From Cymbidium sinense (taxonomy: Eukaryota; Streptophyta; Magnoliopsida; Asparagales; Orchidaceae): a DNA stretch of 64,000 bases. The translations under genes were made by a program, and so were the position numbers. The notes beneath the pieces were generated by a model, which saw only the letters and a program-made list of their open reading frames with translations, had not been told where the DNA came from and made no database searches. Location: positions 26,398,148 to 26,462,147 of the forward strand of contig CM038222.1 in the NCBI GenBank assembly GCA_021442155.1, written 5' to 3'. Below, piece after piece: positions 11,555 to 23,757 of this stretch (within the stretch, counting starts at the first letter, position 1; each line of letters begins with the position of its first letter).

Positions 11555-12036
11555 AATGGGCAGAACCTTGATAGCTAAAACATCACTGTCAACCAGGCTC
11601 AGTCTAAATCTGTCGGTGGAGGCGAAGGTGGAGGTTATCCTAGTGGTGGTGGGGGATCTAGAGGTACTGGTGGATATGGAGGTGGTGGTCAGAGTAGTGG
11701 TGGTTATGGAGGTGGGAGGAGCGACATAGGTTACAACTGTGGTGGTGATGGAGGGAGAGATTGAGGATATGATGGTGGATCCCGTTACTCAAGAGGCTGA
11801 GGTGGTTCTGATGGGAATTAGAGAAATTGAAGAATGGCAGATTTGATTTATTGCTTATGGAATTATGTCATGATAATAGAGATAATTCTAGTTATCTAGG
11901 GTTTTTTATTTTCTCTATGTGTGCTCATATTTTATCTATGTCATTGCCTATGTCTTAGAAAACTGGGTGTGTTTGTTTATTGATGAAATCAAAAAGAAGG
12001 TATATTGAATCTAAATTTATTCTCTCTTTAAAAAAA
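11555..12036 (+). pseudogene. GR-RBP retrocopy 7, point mutations only
   Basis: The Gly-rich frame is uninterrupted by indels from 11555. TAA replaces Arg at codon 8 (GRN to S-stop-N), and TGA at 11,762-11,764 is codon 70. About 61 codons between them are open and read NITVNQAQSKSVGGGEGGGY and onward. Later TGA and TAG codons hit RG and NW. Several of these nonsense codons fit C-to-T or G-to-A change. 3' UTR and A-run follow to about 12,036. Confidence 0.87.
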
Positions 12037-14461
12037 CAAAAATTCTAAAACCTAAGCTAAAAATTGAACCCTTAACCTAAAAGCTAAGCCCTAAACCCTA
12101 AACCCTAAAATAAAATACATAAAATTTAAAACCCTATCCTAAATCCTAAACCCTAAATCCCCTAAACCACACCCTAAAACTGAGCCTAAACTGAGCCACA
12201 CCCTAACCCACACTAAACCCTCCTAAACCCCACACCCTGACCCTAAACCTGACCCCTAAATCCTGGGCCCACCCTGAGCCCAACCCAAAAGATCTGACTA
12301 CCAACTATAAACCTAAACATAAATAAAACTTAAACCTAAATAAAATAAAATAAAATAAACAAAATACTAAACTAGGCTGGATAAAATAAAATAGATAAAA
12401 TAAAATAAAATAAATAAAACCAAAACTAAATTAAAATAAAATAAACCTAAAATAAAACCTAAATAAGATAAAATAAAAAATAAAATAAAATAAAACCTAA
12501 ACCTAAAAATAAACCTAAAAGAAACCTAAAATTAAATAAAAATAAAACTTAGGCACAAAATAAAACATAAAACTGAAATAAATAAAATAAAATGAGACCT
12601 AAACTAAAATAAATAAAACCCAAACCTAAACCTAAAATAAATTAAACCTAAACCTTAAACTAAATAATAAATAAACTAAAAATTAACCTAAACCTAAAAC
12701 TAAAATAAAAAATAAACCTAATATAAAACCTAAAACCTAAACCTAAAAAAAAATAAAATAAAAAACCTAAACATAACTAAAATAAAAATAAAACCAAAAC
12801 CTAAAATAAAATAAAATTTTTCTAAAAAATAAACCTAAATCAAAACCTAAAAAATAAACTAAAATATAAAAATCTAAACAAAAGTAAATAAACCAAAGAA
12901 AAATAAACTAAACTAAATAAAAATAAAAATAAGCTAAATAAAAAAATGAACTAATTAAACTAAATAAACCTAAACCAATAAGTTTACTTAAGCTAAAAAA
13001 ATTCTAAAGAAAAACCCTAACCCTAAATCCTAAACCCTAAACCCTCAACCTTAAAACCATACTGACCACCCTACTAGACCTAAACCCTAAGACCCTAAAC
13101 CCTAAACCCTCTTACAGACCTACATTAAACCCCACCCTAAACCCTGACTCTAAAACCTAAACTTAAACTAAATAAAACCTAAAAATAAAATTAATTAAAA
13201 AAGCTAAACTTATAAAAAATAAACAAATAAAAAAAACCTAAACTAAGATGTAAACCTAAACCTAAACCAAAGCATATAAATAAAATAAAATAAAAAAGAA
13301 AAACTAATTTAAAATAAATTAATAAAAATCTAAACTAAACTAAATAAATAAAATAAATCTAGAAAAAAAACCTAAATAAAATTATAACAAAACCTAAAAT
13401 AAAATAGAATAAAAACTAAATTAAAACCTAAACCTAAAAATAATCCTAAAATTAAAACCTATAAGAAACCTAAACCCTAAACTAAAAAAAACCTAAACCT
13501 AAAATAAAAAAAAATAAAATAATTTTAAACCTAAGCTAAAAGAAACTAAACTAAAATAAATAACGCCTAAACTAAAACCTAAAATAAACTAAACCAAAAA
13601 CCTAAACTAAATAAATTAAAATAAACTAAAATAAACCTAAACCTAAACTAAAAAATAAAACCAAAAAATAAACCTAAAATAAAAACCTAAAACCTAAAAA
13701 AAATATAAAAAAATAAAGACGTGAACCTAAACTTAAAAATAAAAAAATAAAATCTAAAACTAGAAAATTAAATAAAAATAAAACTAAAATAAAAAATAAA
13801 CATAAACCTAAAAAATAAATTAAAATAAAAAACCTAAACAAAATTAATTAAACCTAAAATATATAAACTAAACTAAATAAAAATAAAAAATAAACTTAAA
13901 TAAAAATAAAAAATAAAATAAACTAAAATAAATAAAAAATAAACTAAATTACTTAATTTTTTTTAAAAAAAAAACCCAAAACCCAAAATCCTAAACCGTG
14001 AACCCTAAACCAAAAATTCTAAATCATAAACCCTAAACAAACTCTAAACCTCTAACCACACATCACCCAGACCAACCACTAAATGCTAAAGTGAGCCTCC
14101 CTAAACCCTCATAACCCTCCCTATAACCCTAAACTCTAAATCCCTGGGCCCTACCTCCAAACCCTACCCCAAAATCTTAAACAGAGCTAATGACCTAACC
14201 ACTCCACAACCCTGGGCCCTGGGCTTAAAGACTAAATTCCCTGGGCCAGAGCTGACCTTCCCTGACCCTCAAAACCCTGGGCCATGGCCTAAACACTAAA
14301 CCCTCCACACCCACCCTAATGACCACACCTGACACCCACTCTCTAAACCCTAAACCCTGTATAAACCCTAAACCCAAACCTAAATCCTAAACCCTACACC
14401 CTCACCCTAAACCTAAACATTAAGTGACTAAATAAGTTAAAAAATAAACCTAAACCCTAAG
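12037..14461 (+). repeat. A-rich/CCCTAAA satellite; start of 5.4-kb duplication
   Basis: A-rich blocks at 12,300-12,970 and 13,160-13,950, markers at about 12,980 and 13,945, and CCCTAAA blocks between them. GC-rich variant islands occur at 12,160-12,300, 13,060-13,150 and 14,040-14,350 (CCCTGGGCC, CACCCTGAGCC). From 13,044 onward the sequence is repeated at 21,878. No gene seen. Confidence 0.85.
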
Positions 14462-14937
14462 AATGGGCAGATCCTTGACGGTAGGAACAACATAGTCAAC
14501 TAGGCTCAGTTTAGATCTAGCGATGGAGGCAAAGGCAGAGGCGGTGGTCATCGTAGTGGTGCTGGTGGATCTGGAAGTGTTGGTGGATATGGATGTTGTG
14601 GTTAGAGCAGTGGTGGCTATGGAGCCAGGCGGAGTGACAGAGGTTATAGCCGTGGAGGTGGGGGACGAAGAGATCGGGGATATGATGGTGGATCCCCCTA
14701 CACGAGAGGCACAGGTGTTTTGATGGGAATTAAAGCGAAGAACCGATCCGATCACTACTTATGGAACTATGTATTTATAGTAGAGATAGTTCTAGTTATC
14801 TAGGGTTTTTCATTTGCTCTATGCTTTGTCATTTTTTAACTATATCATCGATTGTGTCTTAGAAAACTTGGTGTATTACTTGGTAGATGAAATCGAAAAG
14901 AAGAAATGTTGAATCTAAATTTGTTCTCTATTAAAAA
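14462..14937 (+). pseudogene. GR-RBP retrocopy 8
   Basis: Reads NGQILDGRNNIVN, then TAG for Gln, and a Gly-rich tail with a TAG after GCCG. The end is shifted at GTGVLMG and the terminal NWRN stop is damaged. The NNIVN change, GYGCCG and the altered end are shared with the copy at 23,270, its duplicate partner. 3' UTR and A-run close it at about 14,937. Confidence 0.87.
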
Positions 14938-17900
14938 TAAAACCAAAAACCCTAAACCCTAAATAAAACCTAAACCTACAAACCTAACCACACCTAAACC
15001 TTAATCCCTAAAACCACTAAACCCTAAATCCTAAATCCAACCTAAAACCCTAATCCCAAACCCTAAATCCTAAACCCTAGCCATAAACCCTCCCTACCTT
15101 CCCAAAACCCCACCTTAAAACCTAAATAAAACTACCACAATAAACATAAACCTAAAATAAAACTAAAATTAAAATAAATAAATAACCTAAAAACAAATAA
15201 AATATAAAAAATAAAACCTAAATTAAACATAAACCTAAACCTAAAAAGTAAAATAAAAATAAAATTAAAATAAAAATAAATTAATAAAAACTAAAATAAA
15301 AAAAAACCTAAATTTAATAAAAACCTAAAATAAAATATAATAAACCTAAAATGAAATAAAACAAAACTAAATAAAAACCTAAAAAAAATTCACCCAAAAT
15401 AAAACCTAAAGTAAATAAAATAAAACTTAAAGCGTTAAATAAAAAAAAAACTTAAACTAAAGATAAAATAAAATAATGAGCAAAATAAAATAAACTAAAC
15501 TAAAATAAATAAAACTAATAAACCTAAAATAAACTAAAACAAAACCTAAACCTAAATAAAATAAGCTAAACTAAAAATAAACCTAAACCTAAACTAAAAA
15601 ATAAAAGCTAAAATTAACCTAAAATTAAAACCTAAAACCTAAACCTAAATAAAAAGAAAACATAAAATAAGCTAAAATAAATAAAAAATAAACTAAATAA
15701 ACCAAGACACCTTGGGTTCATGATTTAAAATAAAATAATAATAATAACCACAACCACACAAACCCTAAAACTAAGATCCAAACATGACCCTAAATCCTAA
15801 ACCCAAACCCAAAACTTTGACATAAAAGATGTAAACCCTAAACCCTAAACCTAAACCCAAAATCTTAAACTCAACCCAAACCTAAACCCTAGGCCACACC
15901 ACACTGACTTTAGGCCAGACCCTAAACCCCAGGCCACAAACCCCAAACTCACCATAAAACCTAAACCTAAAACTAAATAAACCTCGGGAATAAAATAAAG
16001 GAAAATCTGAGCCACAAATAAAATAAATAAAATAAAATAAAAATATAAAACCTAAACTAAGACCTAACTAAACCTAAACCTAAATGAAATAAAATAAAAT
16101 AAAAAATAAAAGTAAACTAAAATAAAATAAATAAAACCTAAACTAAACTAAAAATAAAATAAACATAAAATAAAATCTAAATAAAAACTAAAACTAAAAT
16201 AGAAATAAAATAACTAAAATAAAATAAATTAAAATTAAATAAAAAGCTGAACTTAAAAAATAAACCAAAATAAATAAAAATAAAACTTAAACCCTAAACA
16301 AAAGAAAATCAATCCAAAATAAATAAAATAAATTAAACCTGAACCTAAATTAAAATAAACTAAACTAAAATTAATAAAACCTAAACCCTAAACTAAATAA
16401 AATAAAATAAAATAAAAATAAACCTAAACCTAAAATAAAAATTAAAATGTAAAAATAAACCTAAAATAAAAACCTAAAACCTAAATTAAAAAAAATAAAA
16501 TAAAAACCTATACCTATACATAAAAATAAAAAATAAAACCAAAACTTAAAAAATAAAATTAAAATAAAACTAAACAAAAAAATAAGCATACACCAAAAGC
16601 TAAACCTAAAAAACAAACTAAAATAAAAAAACCTAAACTAAAATAAATAAACCTAAAATAAATAAATTAAATTAAAGAAAAATAAAAAAATAAACCTAAA
16701 TAAAAAAATAAATAAAATAAACAAAACTAAATAATATATAAACTAAATAAACTTAGGCCTATTGGTTTACTTAATTTTTAAAAAAAAAACACTCTAAACC
16801 CTAATTTCTAGACCATAAACCCTAATCCTTTTTCTTAAACTGATAGCCACACCCTCTAAACTGCAATAAGCCCTAACTGACCCCAAACTCCACCAGGAAA
16901 CCCTGACCCTACTCACAGGCCACGGACCTATAAACCCTAGGCCCTGAGCCCTGGGCCCTAAGGACCCAGGCCCTCTACCAGCCCAGGCCCTGGGCCCAAT
17001 GACCTGGCCGTGAGGCTACACTGGGCTCCAAACCTCCCTGACCAAACCCTGGCCCTAAAGCTGACCTAAACCCTGGGCCTATACTGATCTTGGATCCTCC
17101 CCAAACAAAACTTAAGAACCCAGAACCAAAATATAGGCCTAAACCTAAAATAAATAAACTTAATAAATAAATAAACCTACCTAAATAAAATGATTAAAAT
17201 AAAACCTAAACTAAACCTAAACCTAAAACTAAAAATAAAATTAAGATAAAAAATAAAATAAATTAAAATGAAATAAAAAACCTAAACTAAACTAAAAAAT
17301 AAAAGAAACCAAAGAATAAAAACCTAAATAAAATAAATACAAAACTTTAAATAAAAATAAAATAAACCTAAAATAAAATAAAATAAAAATTAGATAAAAA
17401 CAAAAACCTAAAAAAAAGCTTAAAAATAAATTAAAAATAAAACATAGACCCTAAACTAAAAAAAATCCTAAACCTAAAATATTGATAAACAAAATTAAAA
17501 TGAACTAAATAAAATAAATAAAACCTAAACCATAAATAAACTAAACCTAAACACAAACCTAAACTAAATAAAATTAAATAAACTAAAAATAAACCTAAAC
17601 TTAAACTAAAAGAAAAAAAAAAATACCAAAAATAAATAACCTAAACCTAAAATAAAATGAAACCTAATCTAAACCAAAAATAAAAATAAAACTAAAACCT
17701 AAAAAAAAAACTCAACTAAAAAATAAAACTAAACATAAGAAATAAACTAAAATAAAAACCTAAACTAAAATAAATAAAACCAAAATAAATAAGCTAAACT
17801 AAATAAAAAACAAAATAAACTCAAATAAATAAAAAATATAAACTAAATAAACCTAACTGGGTTTGCTTTTTTAAAACCCTACCCTAAATCAGGCCCTAAC

Positions 17901-18212
17901 CTATCCTACCCTCACCCACTGAGCCAATTAACCCTACCCTACCACAAACCCACCCTACCTAACCCTGAGCCCTAAACATTAAACCTTCCCAGGCCCTAAA
18001 CCTAAACACTAATCCTCCCTAAACCCTAAAACTCACCCTACAACCCTCTATTACCACTACCTTAAACCCCACCCTACTCATCCAAACCCTAAACCCTAAA
18101 TAGACCCTAAACCCTCCTTCCCTAAACCCTAAAACCTACAACCCTAAACCCTAAACACCAAACTCTACACCTTAAACTGACCCTAAACTAAACTTAAACC
18201 CTATACACCTAA
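14938..18212 (+). repeat. A-rich/CCCTAAA satellite with GC-rich islands
   Basis: Three modules: A-rich at 15,120-15,710, 15,960-16,750 and 17,140-17,850; markers near 15,715 (diverged), 16,762 and 17,855. CCCTAAA-derived blocks between them are rich in CCCTGGGCC, CACCC and GACC variants (15,880-15,960; 16,850-17,110; 17,880-18,180). All of it has a counterpart at 23,758-27,193. No gene seen. Confidence 0.85.
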
Positions 18213-18699
18213 AATAGGCTGAACCTTGATGGCAGGAAGATTAGCATTAATTAGGCTTAGTCTAGACCTGGCGATGGAGGTGAAGACAGAGGGTGGCGAT
18301 TACCATAGTAGTCATGGGAGATCTTGAGGTACTGTATTATATTAAGGTGGTGGTCAGAGCAGTAGTGGTTATGGAGGCGTGAGGAGCGACAGAGGTTACA
18401 GCCATGGTGGTGGCAGAGGGAGAGTTTAGGGAATTGATGGAGGATCCTGCTAGTCGAGAGGTGGGGGTGGTTATGATGGGAACTGGAAAATTGAATAACA
18501 ATTGATTCGATCTACTGCTTATGGAGCTATGTCTTTATAGTAGAGATGGTTCTACTTATCTAGGGTTTTTTATTTGCTCTATGGGTGCTTATTTTTTATC
18601 TATGTCATCGCTTGTGTGTTACAAAACTTGGGGTGCAACTTGGTTGATGAAATTAAATAGAAGAAATGTTGAATATGAATTTTTTCTATGTTAAAAAAA
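18213..18699 (+). pseudogene. GR-RBP retrocopy 9
   Basis: A more diverged copy: N-R-L-N-L-D-G-R-K, two TAG codons where NQAQ should be, and a glycine tail disrupted by indels. Private changes (GGTACTGTATTATATTA in the tail) are shared only with the truncated copy at 27,194. The 3' UTR is well conserved, with A-run near 18,699. Confidence 0.85.
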
Positions 18700-19010
18700 C
18701 CTTAAACTCTAAACCCTAAACTAAAACTTAAACCCTAAACCCTAAACCCTAAACCCTAAACCCTAAAAATCCTAAACCCTAAACCCTAAACCCTAAACTA
18801 TAAATAGTAAACTTTAAACCCTAAAACCCTAAACCCAAAACTCTAAACCCTAAACCATAAAACCTACAAACCTAAACCCTAAACCCTAAACCCCAAACCA
18901 TAAACCTAAACCCTAAACCCAAAACTTACCTTAAACCCTAAACCCTAAACTAACCCTAAACTTAAACCCTAAACTAACCCTAAACCCTAATGCTAAACCC
19001 TAAGCCCTAA
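18700..19010 (+). repeat. CCCTAAA array
   Basis: Fairly pure CCCTAAA units following retrocopy 9, up to the abrupt start of non-telomeric sequence at about 19,011. Confidence 0.88.
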
Positions 19011-20603
19011 GCCTTGAATAAAGATGTCATTAGGAGTAGATCCAAAGTATGACCTAATCTTAACATGGTTATGGTAGCTAAAGAAATTGTGTTCACGAGA
19101 CTTCCCTTGAGTATTTAAGATTTGAATACCCTAAACCCCAACCCAAAATCAGGTTATAATAACATATATTATAGTATAATGTAGCATCATATATTTAAGT
19201 ATGTAGTGATCTATTTTTGGATGTTATATGATATTTTGAAATGTTTTAGTATATTATGGTATTGTGCTCTATAGTCTATATTAATATAAATCATAAAAAT
19301 ATTGATTTAATAAATAAGATGATGAAATTTGTAAAATTTGAAGTGAGAATTAGGTTGTAGTACCAAAGGTGTGCTATGCCACTTGTAGTCTAAAAAGTAA
19401 GATTTTATGTTCAAAATAAATATTATATGTTGTAGCATAGTATGACATCATATATCATAATATATTATTTTGCACATTTTAGATTCTTTTAGTATTTTGT
19501 AATCGTGTAGTCGAGCCTACACTAGCATTATTTATAAAAATGTTAATTTAGACTTTAAAATGGGGGAATTTGTCCAAATTCATAATAGGTGGAGCATGGC
19601 ATCATAATATATTATTTTAATTTAAAATATGTAAGTGATATGACTAAAATATATAGTTTTTTATTGTTTAGACTAATTTTATGATTTTTTATCTTAAGCA
19701 ATCCCTTGTGGTGTGATATACAATATAGTATAATATAATATGTTTTAGTGTATTATAACATAGGATGCCATAACATAGTGTAGCATCATGCATTGTAGCA
19801 TACTATTGTGTATTATTACATATTGTTCAACATATTTTAGTTTATTATAGTATAATGTAGCAGAGTTTGTCCTAGTATAATTCATAAAAATACTGATTTA
19901 TAAGCTAAGATGATGGGATTTGGCCAAATTTAAGGTAAGTTTAGAGGACATCATTGGGGGTGTGCTATGTTTTGTCATTTAATAAAAAAAAATGGAATTT
20001 TGCATCCAAAATAAATGTTCATTCTTCAACCAAATTTTATAAATTTTTAGCTTAAAGTGATTCATTTTAAGGAGTAATGTAAGATAATATATTATATGAA
20101 AGCATATTAAAATATAATGTACATAACATCATAACTTCACATGTATATGAATGTGGTGGTGTGTTACTAAATGTTATTGTACATTTTAGTATATTTTACT
20201 TTTGTTATAATACATTGGGTCAATACTCAAAAAAATGTTAATTTGAAAGTTGAGATGGAAGAATTTGGCCAATTTCAAGACACACACCAAGAAGAAACAC
20301 CATAGTTATGCTATTTTGTACCATTTCTAATAGAAAGATAACAATTTTACATCCAAAATGAACATTATTCATATTTTGAGAAAATTTTGTGATTTGTTCC
20401 TTTTAATAATTCTAATGAGGTGTAATGTTATTATTATAACAAATTATAGCAAATTATAAATATAACATCATATATTATAATATAATATAGTGTGTTAATT
20501 CACACTATAATATGTTTAGCATGATATTGTATAGTTAGTTTGAGCTTGCACCATCAGAAATCATAAAATGTTGATTATAATGTTAAGATGATGTAATTTG
20601 AAT
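19011..20603. repeat. Tandem repeat of about 343 bp inside AT-rich insert
   Basis: Non-telomeric AT-rich DNA. A recurring segment (CATAAAAATGTTGATTTA, then AAGATGATGGAATTTGGCCA) appears at about 19,290, 19,540, 19,880, 20,225 and 20,568. The last three intervals are 343-345 bp and the first is shorter, about 250. Other parts of the unit (TTTGCATCCAAAATGAACAT; GTAGCATCATATATTATAA) recur with the same phase. No coding frame. It interrupts the telomere-like array cleanly on its left side. Confidence 0.75.
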
Positions 20604-21877
20604 GAATACATTGTTAGATATTTAGTTGAAGTATTAAAAGTATGCATAAGAGAAGAAATAAGATTTGATGAGAATTCCATGTCAAGGACATGGAGGGAGA
20701 TCCGCTAGGGGGATCATAAATGCGTTGGACATGGGGTCTATGTCGAGGGCATAGATTAAGAAAATCTGTTGGGGATAAGGTTTGAATTTAATTTGATTAT
20801 ATGATTTATAGAAAGAAGATCTGTTTGGGATAAGAATCTATAATCCACCAGAGATTAAGATCAAATCAACTTTATTTTGTTTTGTTTTAAATGATGTGGA
20901 GTCATATCTGCTAGAGATATGAGCTTGAGTCCACTGAGGATCGGGTATATGAACCTTCCATTAAGGAGGTAAGTTCAGGCTATCCGCTAGGGATCTGTAT
21001 TTGAGTTTGAATTCATAGATTTGTTTGGGGATGTATTCACTGGGGATAAGATTTTGGTTGGATTTCTTTGATTTAGACTCTACTAAGGGAGTTGGTTTAA
21101 TTTAGCTCAACTAGGGAGGTTGGTTTTGAATTTGATTTGTTTGCTTGACTTGTTTATATATGATTTGGAGCTCCCTTAGGGAGAAGATGTGATTTAACTC
21201 CACTAAGGAAAATCAGATTAGGCTTTATTTTATCTGAGTTAATGTATGGACCCTATCGGTGTGCGATGGACCCACTGAGAAGGTGCTATATTAGCCTTGA
21301 CCTACCTAGGGTTTATAAATACAAAGGGATAGTCTACCGGCTGTGGGGTAGAGCTAGCCAACCTAAGCAATTGCCTTTCGGTGTGCAATAGTTGTGCTAA
21401 GAAGAAGACGTAGTAGACTTACATCTTCCAATGTGAGGAACAACTGCTGGGGTGACCTCTTGGATTCACAATAAATCGAACCAAACCTAGGGTGACTACT
21501 GAGTGAGTGTCGTTGGGGACTTATGTCAACTCAAAAGTAGTCAAGATTAATTTTATCTTAATTTCATGTGATTTGATATGATTTTTTTAGTTTAGTTTTA
21601 TTTTAAATTGAGGGAATATCCACTAAGGATGAGAGCTCGATCATATTTGATAGATTTAATTTATGGACCATGTTGGTATGCAATGGACCCACTCAAACAA
21701 GGCTATATCGGACTTGTCCTATCTCAGATTTACAAATCCAAAGGGCTAGTCTACTAGCCGTGGGGTAGAGCTAGCCAACCTAAGGAGTTTCCTTTCGGCG
21801 TGCAATGATTGTGCTAAAAAGAAGGCATATTAGACTTACATCTTATAAAGTAGGGAACAACCACTAGGGTTACATAA
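20604..21877. mobile_element. LTR-like sequence with internal 417-bp duplication
   Basis: Starts TGTTAG and ends TTACA, after which the telomere-like array resumes. It contains a TATA-like TATAAATA at 21,314-21,321 and AATAAA near 21,470. It also has many copies of a short motif resembling TCCACTAAGGAT/TCCGCTAGGGAT (about 20,700 to 21,210). A segment at 21,245-21,450 repeats at 21,662-21,870 (offset 417). This organisation suggests a solo or fragmentary LTR, but I see no clear target-site duplication and no internal retroelement region. The LTR identity is therefore tentative. Confidence 0.4.
21314..21321 (+). promoter_or_regulatory. TATA-like box in the LTR-like sequence
   Basis: TATAAATA within GGGTTTATAAATACAAAGGG. 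It sits upstream of a GC-richer stretch, as a U3/R boundary would look. The second duplicated unit has the box mutated at the corresponding place (TTTACAAAT near 21,730). Confidence 0.35.
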
Positions 21878-23269
21878 ACCCTCAACCTTAAAACCCTAAA
21901 ACCTAAACCCTAAACCCTAAACCAAAAACCCTAAACCCTAAAACCCTAAACCCTAAACCCTAGGCACACAACCCTAAAGTGACCTTAAACCCCAAACCCT
22001 AAACCCTAAACTCTAAAAACCTAAACTTAAACTAAATAAAACCTAAAAATAAAATTAATTAAAAAACCTAAACTTAAAAAAAAATAAACAAATAAAAAAA
22101 ACCTAAACTAAGACTTAAAAAAAATAAACAAATTAATAAAAACCTAAACTAAACTAAATAAATAAAATAAATCTAAAAAAAAAAACCTAAATAAAATTAT
22201 AAGACCTAAAATAAAATAGAATAAAAACTAAATTAAAACCTAAACCTAAAATAATCCTAAAATTAAAACCTATAAGAAACCTAAACCCTAAACTAAAAAA
22301 AACCTAAACCTAAAATAAAAAAAATAAAATAAATTTAAACCTTAGCTAAAAGAAACTAAACTAAAATAAATAAAGCCTAAACTAAAACCTAAAATAAACT
22401 AAACCTAAAACCTAAACTAAATAAATTAAAATAAACTAAATAAACCTAAACTACTAAAATGAACCAAAATAAACCTAAAATAAAGAAAACCTAATACCTA
22501 AACAAAATATAAAAAAATAAGACTGAACCTAAACTTAAAATAAAAATAAAATCTAAAACTAGAGATTAAATAAAATAAAACTAAACTAAAATAATACTAA
22601 AAAATAAAAATAAAATAAAACCTAAATAAAATTAAATAAACTAAAATATATAAACTAAACTAAATAAAAAATAAAAATAAACTTAAATAAAATAAAAAAT
22701 AAAATAAACTAAAATAAATAAAATAAACTAATCTTTTTTTTTAAAAACCCAAAACCCAATCCTAAATGGACCCTACCAAAATTCTAAATCATAAACTCTA
22801 CCCTAAACTAACTATAAACCTCATACCCTAAACCCTACCCTAAAACCCTGCCCTAAATGCTAAAGTAAGCCTACCCTAAACCCTACATTAAACCCTAAAC
22901 CACTATAACCCTAAACTCACCCACCCTAAACCCTACCCACCCCACCCAATATTAAACCCTAAAGCCTAAACTAATTGTAAACCCTAAAAACCCTAAACCT
23001 AAAGCCTTAAACTTAAAGCCTAAATTAACCCTACACCATAAGCTAACCTTAAACCTACCATAGGCTAACACTAAACCCTAAACCTAAACCCTAACACTAA
23101 ACCCAACCTAACACCCTAAACTCTAAAACCCTAAACCCTAAACCCTAAAGTATAAAGCCTAAAACCCTAAAACCTAAACCCTAAACACTAAACCCTAACC
23201 CTAAACTCCAAACCCTAAACCTAAACCTTAAGTGACTAAATAACTTAAAAAATATACCTAAACCCTAAG
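21878..23269 (+). repeat. A-rich/CCCTAAA satellite (second copy of 5.4-kb block)
   Basis: Begins with CCCTCAACCTTAAAACC, matching 13,044, and continues as CCCTAAA, A-rich (22,025-22,735) and CCCTAAA blocks parallel to 13,044-14,461, with the pre-GRP motif at about 23,232. Differences from the partner are concentrated in the CCCTAAA parts. No gene seen. Confidence 0.85.
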
Positions 23270-23757
23270 AATGGACAGATCCTTGACAGTAGGAACAACA
23301 TAGTCAACCAGGCTCAGTTCAGATCTATTGGTGGAGGCAAAGGTAGATGCAGTGGTCATCGTAGTGGTGCTGGTGGATATGGAAATGTTGGTGGATATGG
23401 ATGTTGTGGTCAGAGCAGTGGTGGTTATGGAGGCAGGAGGAGTGACAGAGGTTATAGCCGTGGTGGTGGGGGATGAAGAGATCGGGGATATGATGATGGA
23501 TCCTGCTACATGAGAGGCCTGGGTGTTTGTGATGGGAATTAGAGAAACTGAAGAACGGTCAATCCGATCTGCTGCTTATAGAACTATGTATTTACAGTAG
23601 AGATAGTTCTAGTTATCTAGGGTTTTTCATTTGCTCTATGCTTGCTCATTTTTTAACTATGTCATCGATTGTGTCTTAGAAAACTTGGTGTATTACTTGG
23701 TAGATGAAATCAAAAAGAAGAAATGTTGAATCTAAATTTGTTCTCTATTAAAAATAA
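23270..23757 (+). pseudogene. GR-RBP retrocopy 10, 68 open codons
   Basis: Duplicate partner of the copy at 14,462. In the genuine frame it is open from NGQILDSRNNIVNQAQFRS through the glycine tail to TGA at 23,474-23,476 (68 codons, no indel); a later TAG replaces the W of NWRN. The partner has additional stops, so the two copies have decayed independently since duplication, or one carries sequence errors. 3' UTR and A-run end near 23,757. Confidence 0.87.

Larger units (their letters stand above)
13044..18385 (+). repeat. 5.4-kb direct duplication, copy 1
   Basis: Parallel to 21,878-27,337 at offsets of about 8,810-9,100: CCCTCAACCTTAAAACC start, A-rich block, retrocopy 8 paired with 10, the following three satellite modules, and retrocopy 9 paired with 11. 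Copy 1 continues past the point where copy 2 is cut by the polarity switch. Confidence 0.85.

Noticed and set aside
14523..14723. Val/Glu-rich plus-strand ORFs in GRP copies (also 6,121-6,303; 8,709-8,969; 23,328-23,513; and 28,085-27,858 minus)
   Set aside because: These are +1 frame readings of the glycine tail (GGN read as GTG/GAG), not the ancestral frame.
14450..14755. Ser/Thr-rich minus-strand ORFs opposite GRP copies (also 2,938-3,222; 6,096-6,311; 8,633-8,878)
   Set aside because: They are antisense readings of Gly-rich codons; no conserved start and no protein-like features.
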